The notes beneath the pieces were generated by a model. The model was not told the origin of the DNA. It was given only the letters and a program-made list of their open reading frames with translations, and made no database searches. 64,000 nucleotides of DNA from G965204755 sp965243415 (GTDB lineage Bacteria > Acidobacteriota > Vicinamibacteria > Marinacidobacterales > Marinacidobacteraceae): NCBI GenBank assembly GCA_965243415.1, contig OZ251549.1, positions 1,364,001 to 1,428,000 of the forward strand. Direction: 5' to 3'. A program made the position numbers and the translations under genes. Of this stretch, positions 8,758-17,420 are shown one piece after another (positions within the stretch are counted from its first letter, which is position 1; each line of letters opens with the position of its first letter).

Positions 8758-10181
8758 GCGGGTCGCCTCCGCTCCCGGCTCCAGTGCGGCCGGATCTCCC
8801 GGAGGCGGGCCTCGGCGAGTTCCCGGACCGCTTCCACCCCGGCCCGCTCGATGACCTCGGCGGCGAACGCCCGGATCAGGATCTCGCGGGAGTCCATCGC
8901 TCCGAGGCCGCGGGAGCGCAGGTAGAAGAGTGCATCCTCGTCCAGTTTCCCGATGGCGGCGCCGTGGGCGCATTTCACTTCGTCGGCGTTGATCTCGAGG
9001 CGCGGACGGGTGTGGGTTTCGGCGCGGCCGGAGAGCAGCAGCGTCCGGTTCGCCTGGCTGGCGTCGGCGCCGGCCGCGCCGGCGGTCACCACGATCTTGC
9101 CGTCGAACACCGAACTCGACTGCTCGGCGAGCACGCTCTTGAACAACTGGCGGCTGCCGGTGTGCCGGGCGGCGTGCACGACGAGGGTGTGGTGGTCCGC
9201 TTTCCCGGCGCCGACCCCGAGGAACAACCCGTCCAGGTCCGCTTCGGCGCCTTCCCCCCGCAGGAGCGCCCGCACTTCCACCCGCGAGCGGCCGGTTCCC
9301 AGGGAGAGGACGGTGCATCGCACCCGGGCGTTTCGTTCCAACTCGAAGGTGACCCGCCCGGTGTGGGCGAGGTTCGCCGGCTCCCGGTCGAGCCGCAGGT
9401 AGTGGAGTTCGGCGTTCTCCCCGACGAGACAGGTCGAGGTCGGGTTCGTCCAGCCGGCCGCTGCTGCTCCCGTTCCGTCGGCGGAGGCCGCGGCGCCGTC
9501 GTGGACTTCGATCAGCGTGGCGCGGCTCCCCGGCTCCAGGCGGGTCCGGAATCTGGGATGGAGCATCCGCGGTGCGGCCCCGTCGGTGTCCGGCCCGCCG
9601 CTGTCTCCCGGCCGGCCGTCGGTGCGGAGCGAGTAGAGCAGCACCGGCGGACAGTCCGCTTCCGCCGGCGCCGCGACCGAGGCGCCGCAGTCGAAGAGCG
9701 CGGCGTTCAGGGTCTCGAGCGGGTGCGCGCCGGGCCAGTCGAAGTCCCCGGCGGGTCCCACCGGACGCCCTGCCGCGGTGTCGGGGCCGGCGTAATCGTC
9801 GTCCTCCCCGCTCTCCGCGTTCCCGAAGCCGCGCACCGCCGCTTCGGTGTCATCGGTGGCGGCGCCGGCCGGCCGGCCCTCCACCGGGCGCCCGTCCACC
9901 AGGTACACGCCGGCGCCGAACGATCCGGTCCACTCCGGCAGCGCGCCGGCGCGCCGGGCCCGGTCGGTGCTTTCGTTTTCTGCCGGCTCGAACGGCCGGT
10001 AGAGCGCCTTCGTCAGGTCCAGCCCGGAGAATCTCCAGTCCTCTTCGGAAGCGCCCGGGAAGCCGCCGCCCCGGAAGAACGCGTCCACCGCGCCCCGGCG
10101 CCGCGCGGTTCGGGCGCCGCCGCCCCCGGCCCGTTCGACGCAGGCGCGGTAGTGGGTCTCGGCGCGGTCGGGAGAGATCAT
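8754..10181 (-). CDS. sufD: Fe-S assembly scaffold SufD
   Basis: 475 residues. The chosen ATG (MISPDRAETHY) has AAAGGA nine bases upstream; another ATG at 10196 lacks such a site. The N-terminal half is variable and acidic, and the C-terminal half carries the SufB/SufD beta-helix, with TRPRLEINADEVKCAHGAAIGKLD and LFYLRSRGLG. SufD pairs with SufB and SufC to build Fe-S clusters. A ~130-bp gap separates it from sufC, the only break in an otherwise overlapping operon. The central acidic stretch (TDDTEAAVRGFGNAESGEDDD) is an unusual lineage-specific insertion. Confidence 0.92.
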   Translation of the reverse strand: MISPDRAETHYRACVERAGGGGARTARRRGAVDAFFRGGGFPGASEEDWRFSGLDLTKALYRPFEPAENESTDRARRAGALPEWTGSFGAGVYLVDGRPVEGRPAGAATDDTEAAVRGFGNAESGEDDDYAGPDTAAGRPVGPAGDFDWPGAHPLETLNAALFDCGASVAAPAEADCPPVLLYSLRTDGRPGDSGGPDTDGAAPRMLHPRFRTRLEPGSRATLIEVHDGAAASADGTGAAAAGWTNPTSTCLVGENAELHYLRLDREPANLAHTGRVTFELERNARVRCTVLSLGTGRSRVEVRALLRGEGAEADLDGLFLGVGAGKADHHTLVVHAARHTGSRQLFKSVLAEQSSSVFDGKIVVTAGAAGADASQANRTLLLSGRAETHTRPRLEINADEVKCAHGAAIGKLDEDALFYLRSRGLGAMDSREILIRAFAAEVIERAGVEAVRELAEARLREIRPHWSRERRRPA

Positions 10182-10311
10182 CGCCGTCCTTTCCATACGG
10201 GAGGCGCAGGCCCCGCGAGCATTCCTTCGAAGGGCCCCTCGAACCGGCTGTCGCTTCCGGCCGAACCCGCCGAGTTCCGCCTCCGCACCGGCGCCGGCCT
10301 CGCCGAATCCC

Positions 10312-11073
10312 TCAAACCGCCGCCGGGGCGAGCGGTTTCCCGTAGCCCCGGTCCTCCAGCCGCAGCGCCAACTCCCGGCCGCCGGACTCGACGATACAGC
10401 CGCCCTGCAGCACATGCACCCGGTCCGGGACGATGTGGTTCAGCAGCCGCTGGTAGTGGGTGATGACCAGGAAGGCGCGCTCCGGCGCCCGCATCCGGTT
10501 CACTCCCTCGGCGACGATGCGGAGCGCGTCTATGTCCAGCCCGGAGTCGGTCTCGTCGAGCACTGCCAGCGTCGGTTCCAGGACGCTCAACTGCAGGATC
10601 TCGTTCCGCTTCTTTTCACCGCCGGAGAACCCTTCGTTCACCGGCCGCTTCACCAGGTCGGCGTCGAACTCCAGCGACTGCACCCGCTCGCGCATGAGCG
10701 CCAGGAAGTCCACCGCGTCCAACTCCGGCTGCCCCCGGTGCTTGCGCACCTCGTTCAGCGCCGCCTTGAGGAAGTAGGTGTTGTTGACGCCGGGGATCTC
10801 CACCGGGTACTGGAACGCCAGGAAGATGCCCCGCCGGGCGCGCTCTTCCGGTTCGAGGTCCCCGATCTCTTCGCCCCGGTAGCGGAGCGAGCCGGCGGTG
10901 ATCTCGTAACCGTCCCTCCCGGCGATCACATGCGCCAGGGTGCTCTTGCCGGAGCCGTTCGGGCCCATGACCGCGTGCGTTTCCCCGGCCGGGATCTCCA
11001 GGTCCACGCCGCGCAGGATCTCCCGCCCCTCGACGGAAACCCGGAGACCGGAGATCTCGAGCAGCGGGGTCAT
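10312..11073 (-). CDS. sufC: Fe-S assembly ATPase SufC
   Basis: 253 residues from an ATG that overlaps the sufB stop (ATGA). It has the ABC ATPase motifs in order: Walker A GPNGSGKST, Q-loop FQYPVEIPGV, signature FSGGEKKRNE, Walker B AVLDETDSGLD and the switch His in VITHYQRLL. The SufC-specific TDSGLDIDAL sequence is intact. It powers the SufBCD scaffold in the cytosol. Length and motifs are standard. Confidence 0.96.
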   Translation of the reverse strand: MTPLLEISGLRVSVEGREILRGVDLEIPAGETHAVMGPNGSGKSTLAHVIAGRDGYEITAGSLRYRGEEIGDLEPEERARRGIFLAFQYPVEIPGVNNTYFLKAALNEVRKHRGQPELDAVDFLALMRERVQSLEFDADLVKRPVNEGFSGGEKKRNEILQLSVLEPTLAVLDETDSGLDIDALRIVAEGVNRMRAPERAFLVITHYQRLLNHIVPDRVHVLQGGCIVESGGRELALRLEDRGYGKPLAPAAV

Positions 11074-12548
11074 CCCACTGCTCCTTCGAGACTCACGCCG
11101 AGCAGTTTCTGCGCTTCCACGGCGAACTCCATGGGCAACTCGGAGAGGACTTCGCGGGCGAACCCGTTCACGATCAGGGAAACCGCCTCCTCCGGGTCGA
11201 GACCGCGCTGCCGGCAGTAGAACAGTTGGTCCTCGCCGATCCGGGAAGTGCTCGCTTCGTGTTCGAGGTGGGCGTCCGGGTTCGCCACATCGATGTAGGG
11301 GACGGTGTGGGCGCCGCAGTCGGGGCCGATGAGCAGCGAATCGCACTGCGAGAAGTTGCGCGCCCGGTCGGCCCCGGGCAGCACCTTGACCTGCCCCCGG
11401 TAGGTGTTCTGTCCGCGCCCGGCGGAGATCCCCTTCGAGATGATGGTGCTGCGGGTGTTCTTCCCCAGGTGGATCATCTTGGTGCCGGTGTCCGCCTGCT
11501 GCCGGTTCGCGGTGATGGCCACCGAGTAGAACTCGCCCACCGAATCGTCCCCGAGCAGGATGCAACTCGGGTACTTCCAGGTGATCGCCGAACCGGTCTC
11601 GACCTGCGTCCAGGAGATGCGGGAGCGGGCGCCGGCGCACTTGCCCCGCTTGGTGACGAAGTTGTAGATGCCCCCGACGCCGTCCTTGTCGCCGGGATAC
11701 CAGTTCTGCACCGTCGAGTACTTGATGCGGGCGTCTTCGAGGGCGACCAGTTCCACGACGGCGGCGTGGAGTTGATTCTCGTCCCGCATCGGCGCGGTGC
11801 AGCCTTCGAGGTAACTCACCTGGCTGCCGCGGTCGGCGACGATGAGCGTGCGCTCGAACTGCCCGGTCCCCGAAGCGTTGATCCGGAAATAGGTCGAGAG
11901 TTCCATCGGGCAGCGCACGCCCGGCGGGACATACACGAACGAGCCGTCGGAGAAGACCGCCGAGTTCAGGGCGGCGAAGAAGTTGTCCGAGTGGGGCACG
12001 ACGCTCCCCAGGTACTTCCGCACCAGGTCGGGGTGTTCCCGCACCGCTTCCGAGAAACTGCAGAAGACGATCCCCAGGTCGGCGAGTTTCTCCTTGAAGG
12101 TGGTGGCGACGGAGACGCTGTCGAAGACCGCGTCCACCGCCACCCCGGCGAGCCGCTGCTGTTCGGCCAGCGGAATCCCCAGTTTCTCGTAGGTCGCGCG
12201 CAACTCCGGGTCGATGTCGTCGAGGCTCTTCGGCCCGTCGGCGACCGCGCTCTTCGGGGCGGCGTAGTAGCGGATCTCGTCGTAGCGGATCGGCGGATAG
12301 GAGACCTTCGCCCAGTCCGGTTCCGTCATCTCCTGCCAGACCCGGTAGGCCCGGAGCCTCCAGTCGAGCAGCCAGGCGGGCTCTTCCTTCTTCTCCGAGA
12401 TCAGCCGGACCACTTCTTCGGACAGGCCCGGGGGAATGGTCTCGGTTTCGATCTCGGTGACGAAGCCGTAGGCGTAGTCGCGTTCGACGAGCGATTTGAC
12501 TTCGTCGGCGCCGAGTTGCCGGCGGGTTTCGGGGGTTTCGGTGGGCAT
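11070..12548 (-). CDS. sufB: Fe-S assembly scaffold SufB
   Basis: 492 residues starting MPTETPETRR. It shows the SufB hallmarks: PEWLLDWRLRAY-type N-terminus (here PAWLLDWRLRAYRVW), VPPGVRCPMELSTYFRIN, SYLEGCTAP with the conserved Cys, and the C-terminal DCGAHTVPYIDVANP and EDQLFYCRQRGLD. It is the site of nascent cluster assembly with SufC and SufD. Only six bases separate it from the Rrf2 regulator upstream, so both are very likely co-transcribed. Confidence 0.96.
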   Translation of the reverse strand: MPTETPETRRQLGADEVKSLVERDYAYGFVTEIETETIPPGLSEEVVRLISEKKEEPAWLLDWRLRAYRVWQEMTEPDWAKVSYPPIRYDEIRYYAAPKSAVADGPKSLDDIDPELRATYEKLGIPLAEQQRLAGVAVDAVFDSVSVATTFKEKLADLGIVFCSFSEAVREHPDLVRKYLGSVVPHSDNFFAALNSAVFSDGSFVYVPPGVRCPMELSTYFRINASGTGQFERTLIVADRGSQVSYLEGCTAPMRDENQLHAAVVELVALEDARIKYSTVQNWYPGDKDGVGGIYNFVTKRGKCAGARSRISWTQVETGSAITWKYPSCILLGDDSVGEFYSVAITANRQQADTGTKMIHLGKNTRSTIISKGISAGRGQNTYRGQVKVLPGADRARNFSQCDSLLIGPDCGAHTVPYIDVANPDAHLEHEASTSRIGEDQLFYCRQRGLDPEEAVSLIVNGFAREVLSELPMEFAVEAQKLLGVSLEGAVG

Positions 12549-12554
12549 GGGGGG

Positions 12555-13034
12555 TCAGTGCGGATGCAGGATCGGGAGTTCGGGCCCCGAGGGCGGAGGA
12601 GCGAGCGAGGGCGGGGAAGGGGAGCGGTCGGCGCCGGGCAGCAACTGGTCGAGCGTCAATCGGGAGAGGGTCTCCACCACCAGGTCGTGGACCCGGGTGA
12701 GCGGGGTGCGCACGCAGCAGGTCGAGGTCAGCCCGCAGGTGTGGTCGTCGAGCCCGCATTCCACCAGCGCCAGCGGGCCCTCCACCGCTTCGATGACCTC
12801 GGTCAGCGAGATCCGGCCCGGCGGACGGGAGAGCCGGTAACCGCCGTGGATTCCCTGGCGGGTGGCGACCAGGCCGGCCTTCCGCAGGCCCTGCAGGATC
12901 TTGGCGACCAGTTCCGCCGGCAGCCCGCGCTCCTCGGCCACCCGCCGGGCGCTCCGGGTCTCGCCGCCGGGCAGGAGCGCCAGGTCGGAGAGGGCCATCA
13001 GCGCGTAGTCGGTGCTGCGGGAGAGGCGGAGCAT
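12555..13034 (-). CDS. Rrf2-family regulator with Fe-S ligand cysteines (suf operon)
   Basis: 159 residues starting MLRLSRSTDYALMALSDLAL, the standard N-terminus of Rrf2 proteins. It has a winged HTH (AEERGLPAELVAKILQGL, GYRLSRPP) and the cysteine cluster CGLDDHTCGLTSTCC, spaced as in IscR/SufR-type Fe-S sensors. An unusual Pro/Ser-rich tail of ~30 residues follows. By position at the head of the suf operon it probably senses cluster status and controls the operon, as known for IscR, SufR and related proteins. The start lacks a clear Shine-Dalgarno, but the family N-terminus supports it. Confidence 0.88.
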   Translation of the reverse strand: MLRLSRSTDYALMALSDLALLPGGETRSARRVAEERGLPAELVAKILQGLRKAGLVATRQGIHGGYRLSRPPGRISLTEVIEAVEGPLALVECGLDDHTCGLTSTCCVRTPLTRVHDLVVETLSRLTLDQLLPGADRSPSPPSLAPPPSGPELPILHPH

Positions 13035-13791
13035 CGGGATCGGGTCGGCGGGGCGGGAGCGGTTCCGGCGGGAGGGGAGGGAAGGAAGTGCGGGGAGGAA
13101 GGAGCGGGGAGGGTGCGGTCGGGGGAACGGCGCGTCGGGCCCCGGGTGGCGCATCCGATCGAAGAAGCCGGCCGGCGAATCCGATCGGCGAGTCCGGCCG
13201 AAGCGATCCACGGGATGGTCTCCGGCGGCGGCGTTCCTCGACGGCAGCGGGCGACCGCCTCCCCCGCCCGAATCGAACGATGGGGCTGACGATCGCCGCC
13301 GCCGGCGACCGCCACCGGCGAGACCGGATCGAGGCCCGGCGGCCGGAAGTGCCGCCGCTACCGGTCGTCGCGACGGAATGCGGCGCGGCGAGGACCGCCG
13401 GCGCGGCCTCCGCCGGGAACGCCGCGACAGGGCGACGGACCGGCAGGGCCGGGAAAACCGGGAAGAAAGGAAAGCGGAACGATCGTCCGTCAAATTACGA
13501 CCCGAACGGTCGCATTTTAGCCGCGCCGCCGCGAAGCCGTCAACACTATCCCGGCGCCCACCGGGCGGGCACTCCCCCGGTGGGCGGCCACCGTCGCGAC
13601 GCCGGCCCGGCGGGCGCCCCGTTGCGGAACGACCCGCCCCGGACACTCCCGCTCGTCCCCGGTGGTCGCAATGTCGGCCCGGGGGGCGCTCCGGTCGCGG
13701 AACGATCCGGCCCGGACATTCCCGCTCGTCCCCGGCGGTCGCCGCGCCGGCCCGATCCGGACCCCTCCGGCCCGTACACTCCGGCGCCTCC
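13035..13791. other. Divergent intergenic region between the suf operon and the glycosylase
   Basis: Frames across the region are low-complexity Arg/Pro/Gly shadows. A short AT-richer island at about 13485-13520 stands out and holds the inverted repeat annotated separately. A repeated phrase, (C/G)GGNACxTCCCGCTCGTCCCCGG, occurs at about 13640-13740, with two to three degenerate copies. Confidence 0.4.
13498..13512. promoter_or_regulatory. Candidate operator in an AT-rich island upstream of rrf2-suf
   Basis: CGACC and GGTCG flank CGAAC, and AAATTA and CATTTTAG border the repeat, the only clear AT-rich patch in several hundred bases. A leftward promoter was not defined. It could be an Rrf2-family or other operator; the assignment is by position only. 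Confidence 0.3.
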
Positions 13792-14679
13792 ATGGCCCCC
13801 CCCGCCGTCGCGCCCGACCCGGTCCCGGCGCGGCGGCCGCGAACCCGGCGTGCGCCCTCCCGGAGGCCCGCTTCCCCGCCCGGGCGGCGCGTTTCTTCCC
13901 CGGCACGGCGCATTTCCTCGACCGCCGGCGGGGGCGGCGTCACCGCCCGGGAGCGCCGCGCCGGGGGGCCCTGGGACGACGCCGACGCGCCCCCTTCCCC
14001 GAAGGAGGACCGCGGAACCTCCCGGGAGGCCCCGGCGCCCCGCCGGCCGGCGCCGGACTGGACGGGGGCGACCCGCGCCCTCTCCCGCCGCGACCCGACG
14101 CTCCGGGCGGTCATCCGCCGCGTCGGCCCCTGCACCCTCGCGCCCCGGGAGAACTCCTTCGGCGCCCTGGCGGGGGCCATCGTCGCCCAGCAGATCTCCG
14201 CCGCCGCCGCCACCACCATCCACCGCCGGCTCTGGAAACTCACCGGCGGCCGGCCGCCGCAACCCGAGGACCTGCTCCGCCGCCGCGAAACCACCCTCCG
14301 GCGCGTCGGCCTCTCCCGGCAGAAGATCGGCTACCTGCGCGACCTCGCCCGGCGGGTGCGCGACGGCGACCTGGATTTCGAGGCGCTCCTCCGTTCGTCC
14401 GACGACGAAGTCCGGGAAACGCTCACCGCCGTCCGCGGCATCGGCGACTGGACCGCGGACATGCACCTGATCTTCACGCTGAACCGCCCCGATGTCTTCG
14501 CGCCCGGCGACGCCGCGGTGCTGGCGGCGATGCGCGACCTCTACGACCTGCCCGACGACGCCCCCGCCGCGGCCTTCCGCGAGATCAGCGACCGCTGGCG
14601 CCCGTACCGCAGCGTGGGGGTCTGGTACATGTACGAACACCTCCACGCCCGCCGCCGGGAAGCCCGCGACGCTTCCTGA
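13792..14679 (+). CDS. HhH-GPD family DNA glycosylase (AlkA/3-methyladenine type)
   Basis: 295 residues if it starts at the ATG chosen here; the first ~85 are Arg/Pro-rich, so the true start may be further in. The conserved domain begins around DWTGATRALSRRDPTLRAVI. It contains FGALAGAIVAQQIS (family helix), the HhH hairpin LTAVRGIGDWTADM and the catalytic Asp region DVFAPGD. No C-terminal Fe-S cysteine cluster is present, which favours the AlkA branch over Nth/MutY. It should excise alkylated bases. It lies convergent with the peroxiredoxin gene, 78 bp away. Confidence 0.82.
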   Translation: MAPPAVAPDPVPARRPRTRRAPSRRPASPPGRRVSSPARRISSTAGGGGVTARERRAGGPWDDADAPPSPKEDRGTSREAPAPRRPAPDWTGATRALSRRDPTLRAVIRRVGPCTLAPRENSFGALAGAIVAQQISAAAATTIHRRLWKLTGGRPPQPEDLLRRRETTLRRVGLSRQKIGYLRDLARRVRDGDLDFEALLRSSDDEVRETLTAVRGIGDWTADMHLIFTLNRPDVFAPGDAAVLAAMRDLYDLPDDAPAAAFREISDRWRPYRSVGVWYMYEHLHARRREARDAS

Positions 14680-14757
14680 ACGCCCCCGGCCGGCCCCGTC
14701 CGAGGGGCGCGCTTCCGAAACGCCGCGCGCGGCGCGTCGGAGCCGGCGAACCGAGGG

Positions 14758-15426
14758 TCAGCCCGCCGACGGAGAGTCCGGCTGTCTCACCAGGCGCAGG
14801 TAGGGCTTCACCGTCTTCCAGCCCTCGGGGAAACGCTCCCGGGCGGCCTCGTCGGACACCGCCGGCACGATGATGCAGTCCTCGCCGGGCTTCCAGTCCG
14901 CCGGCGTCGCCACCGCGTGGTTCTCCGTCAACTGCAGCGAGTCCACCACCCGCAGCAACTCGTCGAAGTTGCGCCCGGTGGCCATCGGGTAGGTGAGGAT
15001 CAGCCGCACCCGCTTGTCCGGCCCGATGATGAAGACGCAGCGGACGGTGAGGTTGTCCGCGGCGGTCCGCTTCCCCCCGAGCGCGTTCGGATGGATCATG
15101 TCGTACAACTTGGAGACCCGCAGGTCGTCGTCGCCGAGGATCGGGAAGTTGGGCGCGGTCCCCTGGGTCTCCTCGATGTCCCGGGCCCAGCCTTCGTGGT
15201 CCGCCACCGAGTCCACGCTCAGGCCGAGCAGGCGGACGCCGCGCCGGTCGAATTCCGGCTTCAGCCGCGCCGCGGTCCCCAGTTCGGTGGTGCAGACCGG
15301 GGTGTAGTCCTTCGGGTGGGAGAACAGGATCGCCCAGGAGTCGCCGATCCACTCGTGGAAGCGGATGACTCCCTCGGTCGAGTTCTGGGTGAAGTCGGGG
15401 GCCGGGTCGCCGATGCGCAGCGCCAT
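14758..15426 (-). CDS. 1-Cys (Prx6-type) peroxiredoxin
   Basis: 222 residues, the usual length for the class; the ATG follows AAAGGAGATC. The N-terminal thioredoxin-like domain carries the peroxidatic cysteine in HPKDYTPVCTTELG. The C-terminal Prx6/AhpC-C domain includes NFDELLRVVDSLQLT and WKPGEDCIIVPAVSDEEA-like sequence. It reduces peroxides in the cytosol. The nearby suf operon is also oxidative-stress related, but the two are separate transcription units. Confidence 0.93.
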   Translation of the reverse strand: MALRIGDPAPDFTQNSTEGVIRFHEWIGDSWAILFSHPKDYTPVCTTELGTAARLKPEFDRRGVRLLGLSVDSVADHEGWARDIEETQGTAPNFPILGDDDLRVSKLYDMIHPNALGGKRTAADNLTVRCVFIIGPDKRVRLILTYPMATGRNFDELLRVVDSLQLTENHAVATPADWKPGEDCIIVPAVSDEAARERFPEGWKTVKPYLRLVRQPDSPSAG

Positions 15427-16043
15427 GCGGGATCTCCTTTGCGGCTCGGGGGATCGGGGATCGAACCGGGCGGCGGCCTCTCCGGGTCGGGGCCGAAGGT
15501 CCCCCGGAGCGTCCCGCCCGGGGACAGTCGGCGACTCTACCGCGCCGCGCGCTGTCGCCGGCAGCTGCGCCGCGCTGGTTCCCCCGCGCCCCGACAGCGA
15601 CGCCGGGGCGCGATGCCGCCCGGGTCTTCGCTGGAGACCGCCGAGCGCTGCCCCGGTCCCCGCCCCCCGACCACGACCCCCTGCCGCCGGCCCGGCCGGT
15701 TCCGCCGGTGCAGCCGAATCCGGCGCGACCTGACGGCGTCGGCGGGGTGGAGTCTCCGATGGAAGACCGGCCACGCCGCCCCGGTTCGCCGCGCCCCGAC
15801 AACGACCTGCCGCCGGCCGGTTCTGCCCCGCCCCGAGGGGCGACCCCGGGACCGGTCGCCGCTCCGGCTCTCGACGGTGAGCGGCCGCGCCCTTCGGTTC
15901 GCACTTTCCCGACACCGACACGCCGCCGGCCCCGGTGGCGACTCCGAACGGGCCGTCCCTCGGGTCCTCGGGAGCGACGACGGTGACCGGCGGCGCGCTC
16001 CCGGTTCGCCGCGCCCCGACAGCGTCCCCGCCGCCGGGCCGGC
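15427..16043. other. Intergenic stretch with short dispersed repeats
   Basis: No gene is recognisable. CGCGCCCCGACA(A/G)CG-like phrases recur at about 15588, 15790 and 16010, the latter two inside a longer GGTTCGCCGCGCCCCGAC match. These look like short dispersed repeats without coding meaning. Confidence 0.45.
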
Positions 16044-16964
16044 CTATTCCGCGGCGCCGGCGTCGAACAGGTTCTCCGCCACTTCGCGGAGGCGGTCGCG
16101 CCAGGCCAGCGGAGCCAGCCACGAGTCCGGGATCGCCCCGAACCCCCGGAGCGCGCCGGCCAGTTGCCCGGTGACCGCTCCCACGGTGTCGGCGTCGCGC
16201 CCCAGGTTCACCGCCAGGATCAGCGCTTCCCGGAACGAGTCGGTGCTGCCCACCGCCCACAGCGCCGCTTCGAGCGTATGGACCACGTACCCGGTGGACC
16301 GGATCTCGTCCCGGCTCTTCCCCCGCCAGGAGCCGGCGGCGATCTCCGCGATCTTCCCGCTCTCCGTTTCGAGCGTCCGCGAACGGAGCACGAAGTCCTG
16401 CGGTCGGCCGGTGATCGCCTCGACCAGCGCCCCGGCGAAGAAGTCGCAGGCCGCGACCGCCTCGGCGGCGGCGTGGGTCGTCCGGCTCTGCAGCCGCGCC
16501 GCTTCCCGCGCCCGCCCGGCGTCGCGCCACCAGCGGATCGCCACCGGCGAGAGCCGCATCAGCGACCCGTTCCCCGCCGTGTTCGGGGCGGCGCTCCCGG
16601 CCAGCGGCTCCCCGGTCCGCTGGTACCGGTCCAGCGCCGCCCTCGTCGCGTTCCCGATGTCGACGCACTTCCCGGTCGGGGAGTTGTGCCCCTCGTTGCG
16701 CCAGGCGACGAACCGGGTCACCAGGTCCTCCGGATCGAGCCGGCCGCGGTCGAGCAGGGACTCCGCCAGGCAGAGCGCCTGGCTGGTGTCGTCGGTCCAC
16801 TGTCCCGGTTGCAGGCCGAACGGTCCGTCACCCACCATCTCCGTGACCGGCGGCCGCGAATCCCGCTCGCAGAACTCCAGCGTCGTCCCCAGCGCGTCCC
16901 CGACCGCGAGCCCCACCAGGGAACCCACCGCCCGGTCCCGTGCCGCCGGAGCGCCTCCCGCCAT
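16044..16964 (-). CDS. ADP-ribosylglycohydrolase family protein
   Basis: 306 residues from the ATG; a GTG six bases upstream is equally possible. It shows GLAVGDALGTTLEF at the N-terminus, GQWTDDTSQAL (the DDT metal site), NTAGNGSLMRLSPVA and NLGRDADTVGAVTGQLAGAL, the second metal-binding Asp cluster. All are hallmarks of the ADP-ribosyl-(dinitrogen reductase) hydrolase family, which removes ADP-ribose from proteins or small molecules using two Mg ions. No cognate ADP-ribosyltransferase is seen nearby, so the substrate is open. Confidence 0.93.
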   Translation of the reverse strand: MAGGAPAARDRAVGSLVGLAVGDALGTTLEFCERDSRPPVTEMVGDGPFGLQPGQWTDDTSQALCLAESLLDRGRLDPEDLVTRFVAWRNEGHNSPTGKCVDIGNATRAALDRYQRTGEPLAGSAAPNTAGNGSLMRLSPVAIRWWRDAGRAREAARLQSRTTHAAAEAVAACDFFAGALVEAITGRPQDFVLRSRTLETESGKIAEIAAGSWRGKSRDEIRSTGYVVHTLEAALWAVGSTDSFREALILAVNLGRDADTVGAVTGQLAGALRGFGAIPDSWLAPLAWRDRLREVAENLFDAGAAE

Positions 16965-16970
16965 CGTCAC

Positions 16971-17420
16971 CCGGCGAATTTTCCCCCATTCCTCTAATTC
17001 TCTATTCGTTCGCGTTCCGCGCGCCGCCGCCGCGCCCTTTCGGAAAATCCAGCCCTCCGGCGAGAACCGACTGACCGGCCGACGCGGCCGCCCGAGGGGA
17101 CGGGGCGACGAAGCCGGGCGCCGGGAGCACGCCGCGCCACGAATCGCTGGCGACCGCCGCGCCCTCCCGGAGAAAGCCTTCCGGAGAAAAGACGGCCGGC
17201 TCCGAATCGCGGTCCCCCCGTCCGCGCCCCACCGGAACGACGCTTATCCGAAAATCGGCCTTCGGCGGCGTCCTCCGGTACGACTTATCCGAAACGGGCC
17301 GAAAATCCGGCCTTTGGTGGGCAGAAATTCTCCGCCATCCGTATCTATATGGGGGAACGGGGAGGTTCCAGGCCCGCCCCGTCCGTTCGTCTCCTGTCTG
17401 GGAACCCCCCGGAGCACCCC
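16971..17420. other. Divergent intergenic region with a short direct repeat
   Basis: No gene is supported. CTTATCCGAAA occurs at about 17244 and 17283, each followed by a CGGCCTT(C/T) phrase. Relatively AT-rich TATCTATATG at 17343-17351 may belong to the promoter of the coiled-coil gene. Confidence 0.4.

Noticed and set aside
7618..8925. 435-codon rightward frame opposite sufS
   Set aside because: Shadow of sufS, which has all catalytic motifs.
14716..14733. Terminator between glycosylase and peroxiredoxin genes
   Set aside because: GCCGCGCGCGGC is a short palindrome with no loop or T-run; too common at this GC content.
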